A stretch of DNA of 64,000 nucleotides, taken from an uncultured Corynebacterium sp. (lineage in GTDB: Bacteria > Actinomycetota > Actinomycetes > Mycobacteriales > Mycobacteriaceae). The stretch spans positions 1-64,000 of the forward strand of contig CAMIFC010000007.1 of assembly GCA_946220775.1 (NCBI GenBank), read 5' to 3'. Both the position numbers and the translations under genes were made by a program. Shown in pieces: positions 63,611-64,000 of the stretch. Below the pieces are notes generated by a model that was not told the origin of the DNA, ran no database searches, and saw nothing but the letters and a program-made list of their open reading frames with translations. The first letter of the stretch is position 1. Each line of letters opens with the position of its first letter.

Positions 63611-64000
63611 TTGAGCACGAACAACCCACAATCCACTGCCAGTGACACGCCAAAACCATGGCTGAAGTACTACACGGATACCACCCCGCCGCACCTGGAT
63701 TATGGTGACCTCACGCTGGCCAGCATTTTCCACACCGCGGTGAATAAGTACAGCGACCGTAAGGCGCTGTGGTTCATGGGCGCGAGCACGACTTATAGCC
63801 AATTTGGGGAGTTGGTGGAGAAAGCAGCTGGCGTCCTGGCGAACAAGGGTGTGAAACCTGGCGACAAGGTGGCTGTCGTGCTGCCGAACTGCCCGCAGAA
63901 CCTCGTGACTTTCTACGCGATCGTTTCGCTGGGGGCGACGGCGGTTTATCACAACCCGCTGTACACCCTGTCGGAGCTGGAGGGGCCGTTCAACGATCAC
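63611..64000 (+). CDS. fadD: Long-chain fatty-acyl-CoA ligase, N-terminal part (runs off the window)
   Basis: The TTG start at 63611 has AGGAGG at 63597-63602, 8 nt upstream. 130 codons are visible: WLKYYTDTTPPHLDYGDLTL, the ANL-superfamily A1-A2 region (KALWFMGASTTYSQFGELVE; VKPGDKVAVVLPNCPQNLVT; LGATAVYHNPLYT). The AMP-binding and CoA motifs lie beyond the window. Activates fatty acids to acyl-CoA. Confidence 0.85.
   Translation, partial: MSTNNPQSTASDTPKPWLKYYTDTTPPHLDYGDLTLASIFHTAVNKYSDRKALWFMGASTTYSQFGELVEKAAGVLANKGVKPGDKVAVVLPNCPQNLVTFYAIVSLGATAVYHNPLYTLSELEGPFNDH

Larger units (their letters stand above)
320..63836. repeat. Dispersed core octamer TGGCGTCC (41 copies, absent from the island)
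   Basis: Plus-strand copies start at 320, 2574, 4657, 8552, 9509, 14969, 16322, 35590, 37042, 38312, 38743, 40410, 42483, 45468, 47984, 50079, 51572, 52973, 54250, 58648, 63113, 63829. Minus-strand copies (GGACGCCA) start at 3412, 4093, 6070, 6931, 8834, 9127, 9963, 12509, 15519, 16809, 38261, 39817, 41331, 44404, 47340, 48922, 50950, 57904, 62173. About half are followed by an A-rich run (for example TAAAAAA, GAAAAG, GGAAAAA, TGAAAAG). None between 16,817 and 35,589. Counted by eye. Confidence 0.85.

Noticed and set aside
320..63836. Core octamer as a Chi or KOPS-type polar guide sequence
   Set aside because: The two orientations are nearly equal (22 versus 19) and interspersed, with no strand bias across the window.
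63533..64000. 155-codon minus-strand frame at the right edge
   Set aside because: Antisense to a convincing fadD start with ribosome binding site and ANL-family sequence.

Overview
The window is actinobacterial chromosome, almost certainly Corynebacterium. Two long stretches match known actinobacterial gene order. Positions 1-17,455 follow the mycobacterial Rv3660c-Rv3683 order: tad genes, HAD hydrolase, Fic-like protein, holin-like protein, EphE, MarP, Nudix, TlpA, Nth, Crp/GlxR, metallo-beta-lactamase, RidA, DUF4177, WhiB4, PonA2, metallophosphoesterase, then tRNA-Pro. Positions 35,136-64,000 follow the corynebacterial mnh-katA-sigC...asd-lysC neighbourhood and end inside a fatty-acyl-CoA ligase gene. 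GlxR, a coproporphyrin-type ferrochelatase and class C sortase pili fit Corynebacterium; I do not assign a species.

Layout. (1) 1-3.3 kb: a decayed tad pilus/secretion locus. All three reading units (ssd, tadA, tadB-tadC) are broken. (2) 3.4-17.3 kb: intact housekeeping genes for envelope stress, redox, DNA repair, cAMP regulation and peptidoglycan synthesis. (3) 17.4-35.1 kb: an accessory island that begins just after tRNA-Pro. It carries a DDE transposase-like gene coupled to a degenerate tyrosine-recombinase-like gene, a second recombinase-like gene, a small HTH protein, three copies of an operator-like palindrome, a type I restriction-modification operon with a doubly frameshifted hsdM, a CRISPR I-E-like two-repeat relic, two surface-protein genes (one with a frame break at a G6 tract, flanked by ~55-bp direct repeats) and a second HTH protein. 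(4) 35.1-42.2 kb: the mnhACDEFG Na+/H+ antiporter operon, with MnhA fused to a MnhB domain. (5) 42.2-53.8 kb: ohr, katA, ECF sigma factor, frameshifted cutinase-like gene, PepSY protein, SRPBCC/epimerase-like protein, ferrochelatase, a large membrane protein and asd. (6) 54-60.8 kb: a sortase-pilus cluster lying between asd and lysC. Its sortase and SpaB-like pilin are intact, but the shaft pilin has an in-frame amber codon and the tip adhesin has two frameshifts and an opal codon. (7) 61.2-64 kb: lysC, a DMT-type membrane protein and the start of fadD.

The most unusual signal is not a gene. The core is peppered with the octamer TGGCGTCC (41 copies found by eye, both orientations, several reading frames and intergenic, often followed by an A-rich run). 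The 17.6-kb island has none, and instead carries GTTCGTCC, usually as GGTTCGTCC (17 copies against 3 in the core). The two words differ by a TT insertion (TGG-CGTCC versus TGGTTCGTCC). They look like two dialects of a short genome-wide signature, comparable in form to DNA uptake sequences, and the switch marks the island borders. All counts are by eye. Frameshifts could in principle be sequencing errors, but they cluster in appendage, secreted-protein and restriction genes, and several lesions are in-frame stop codons.
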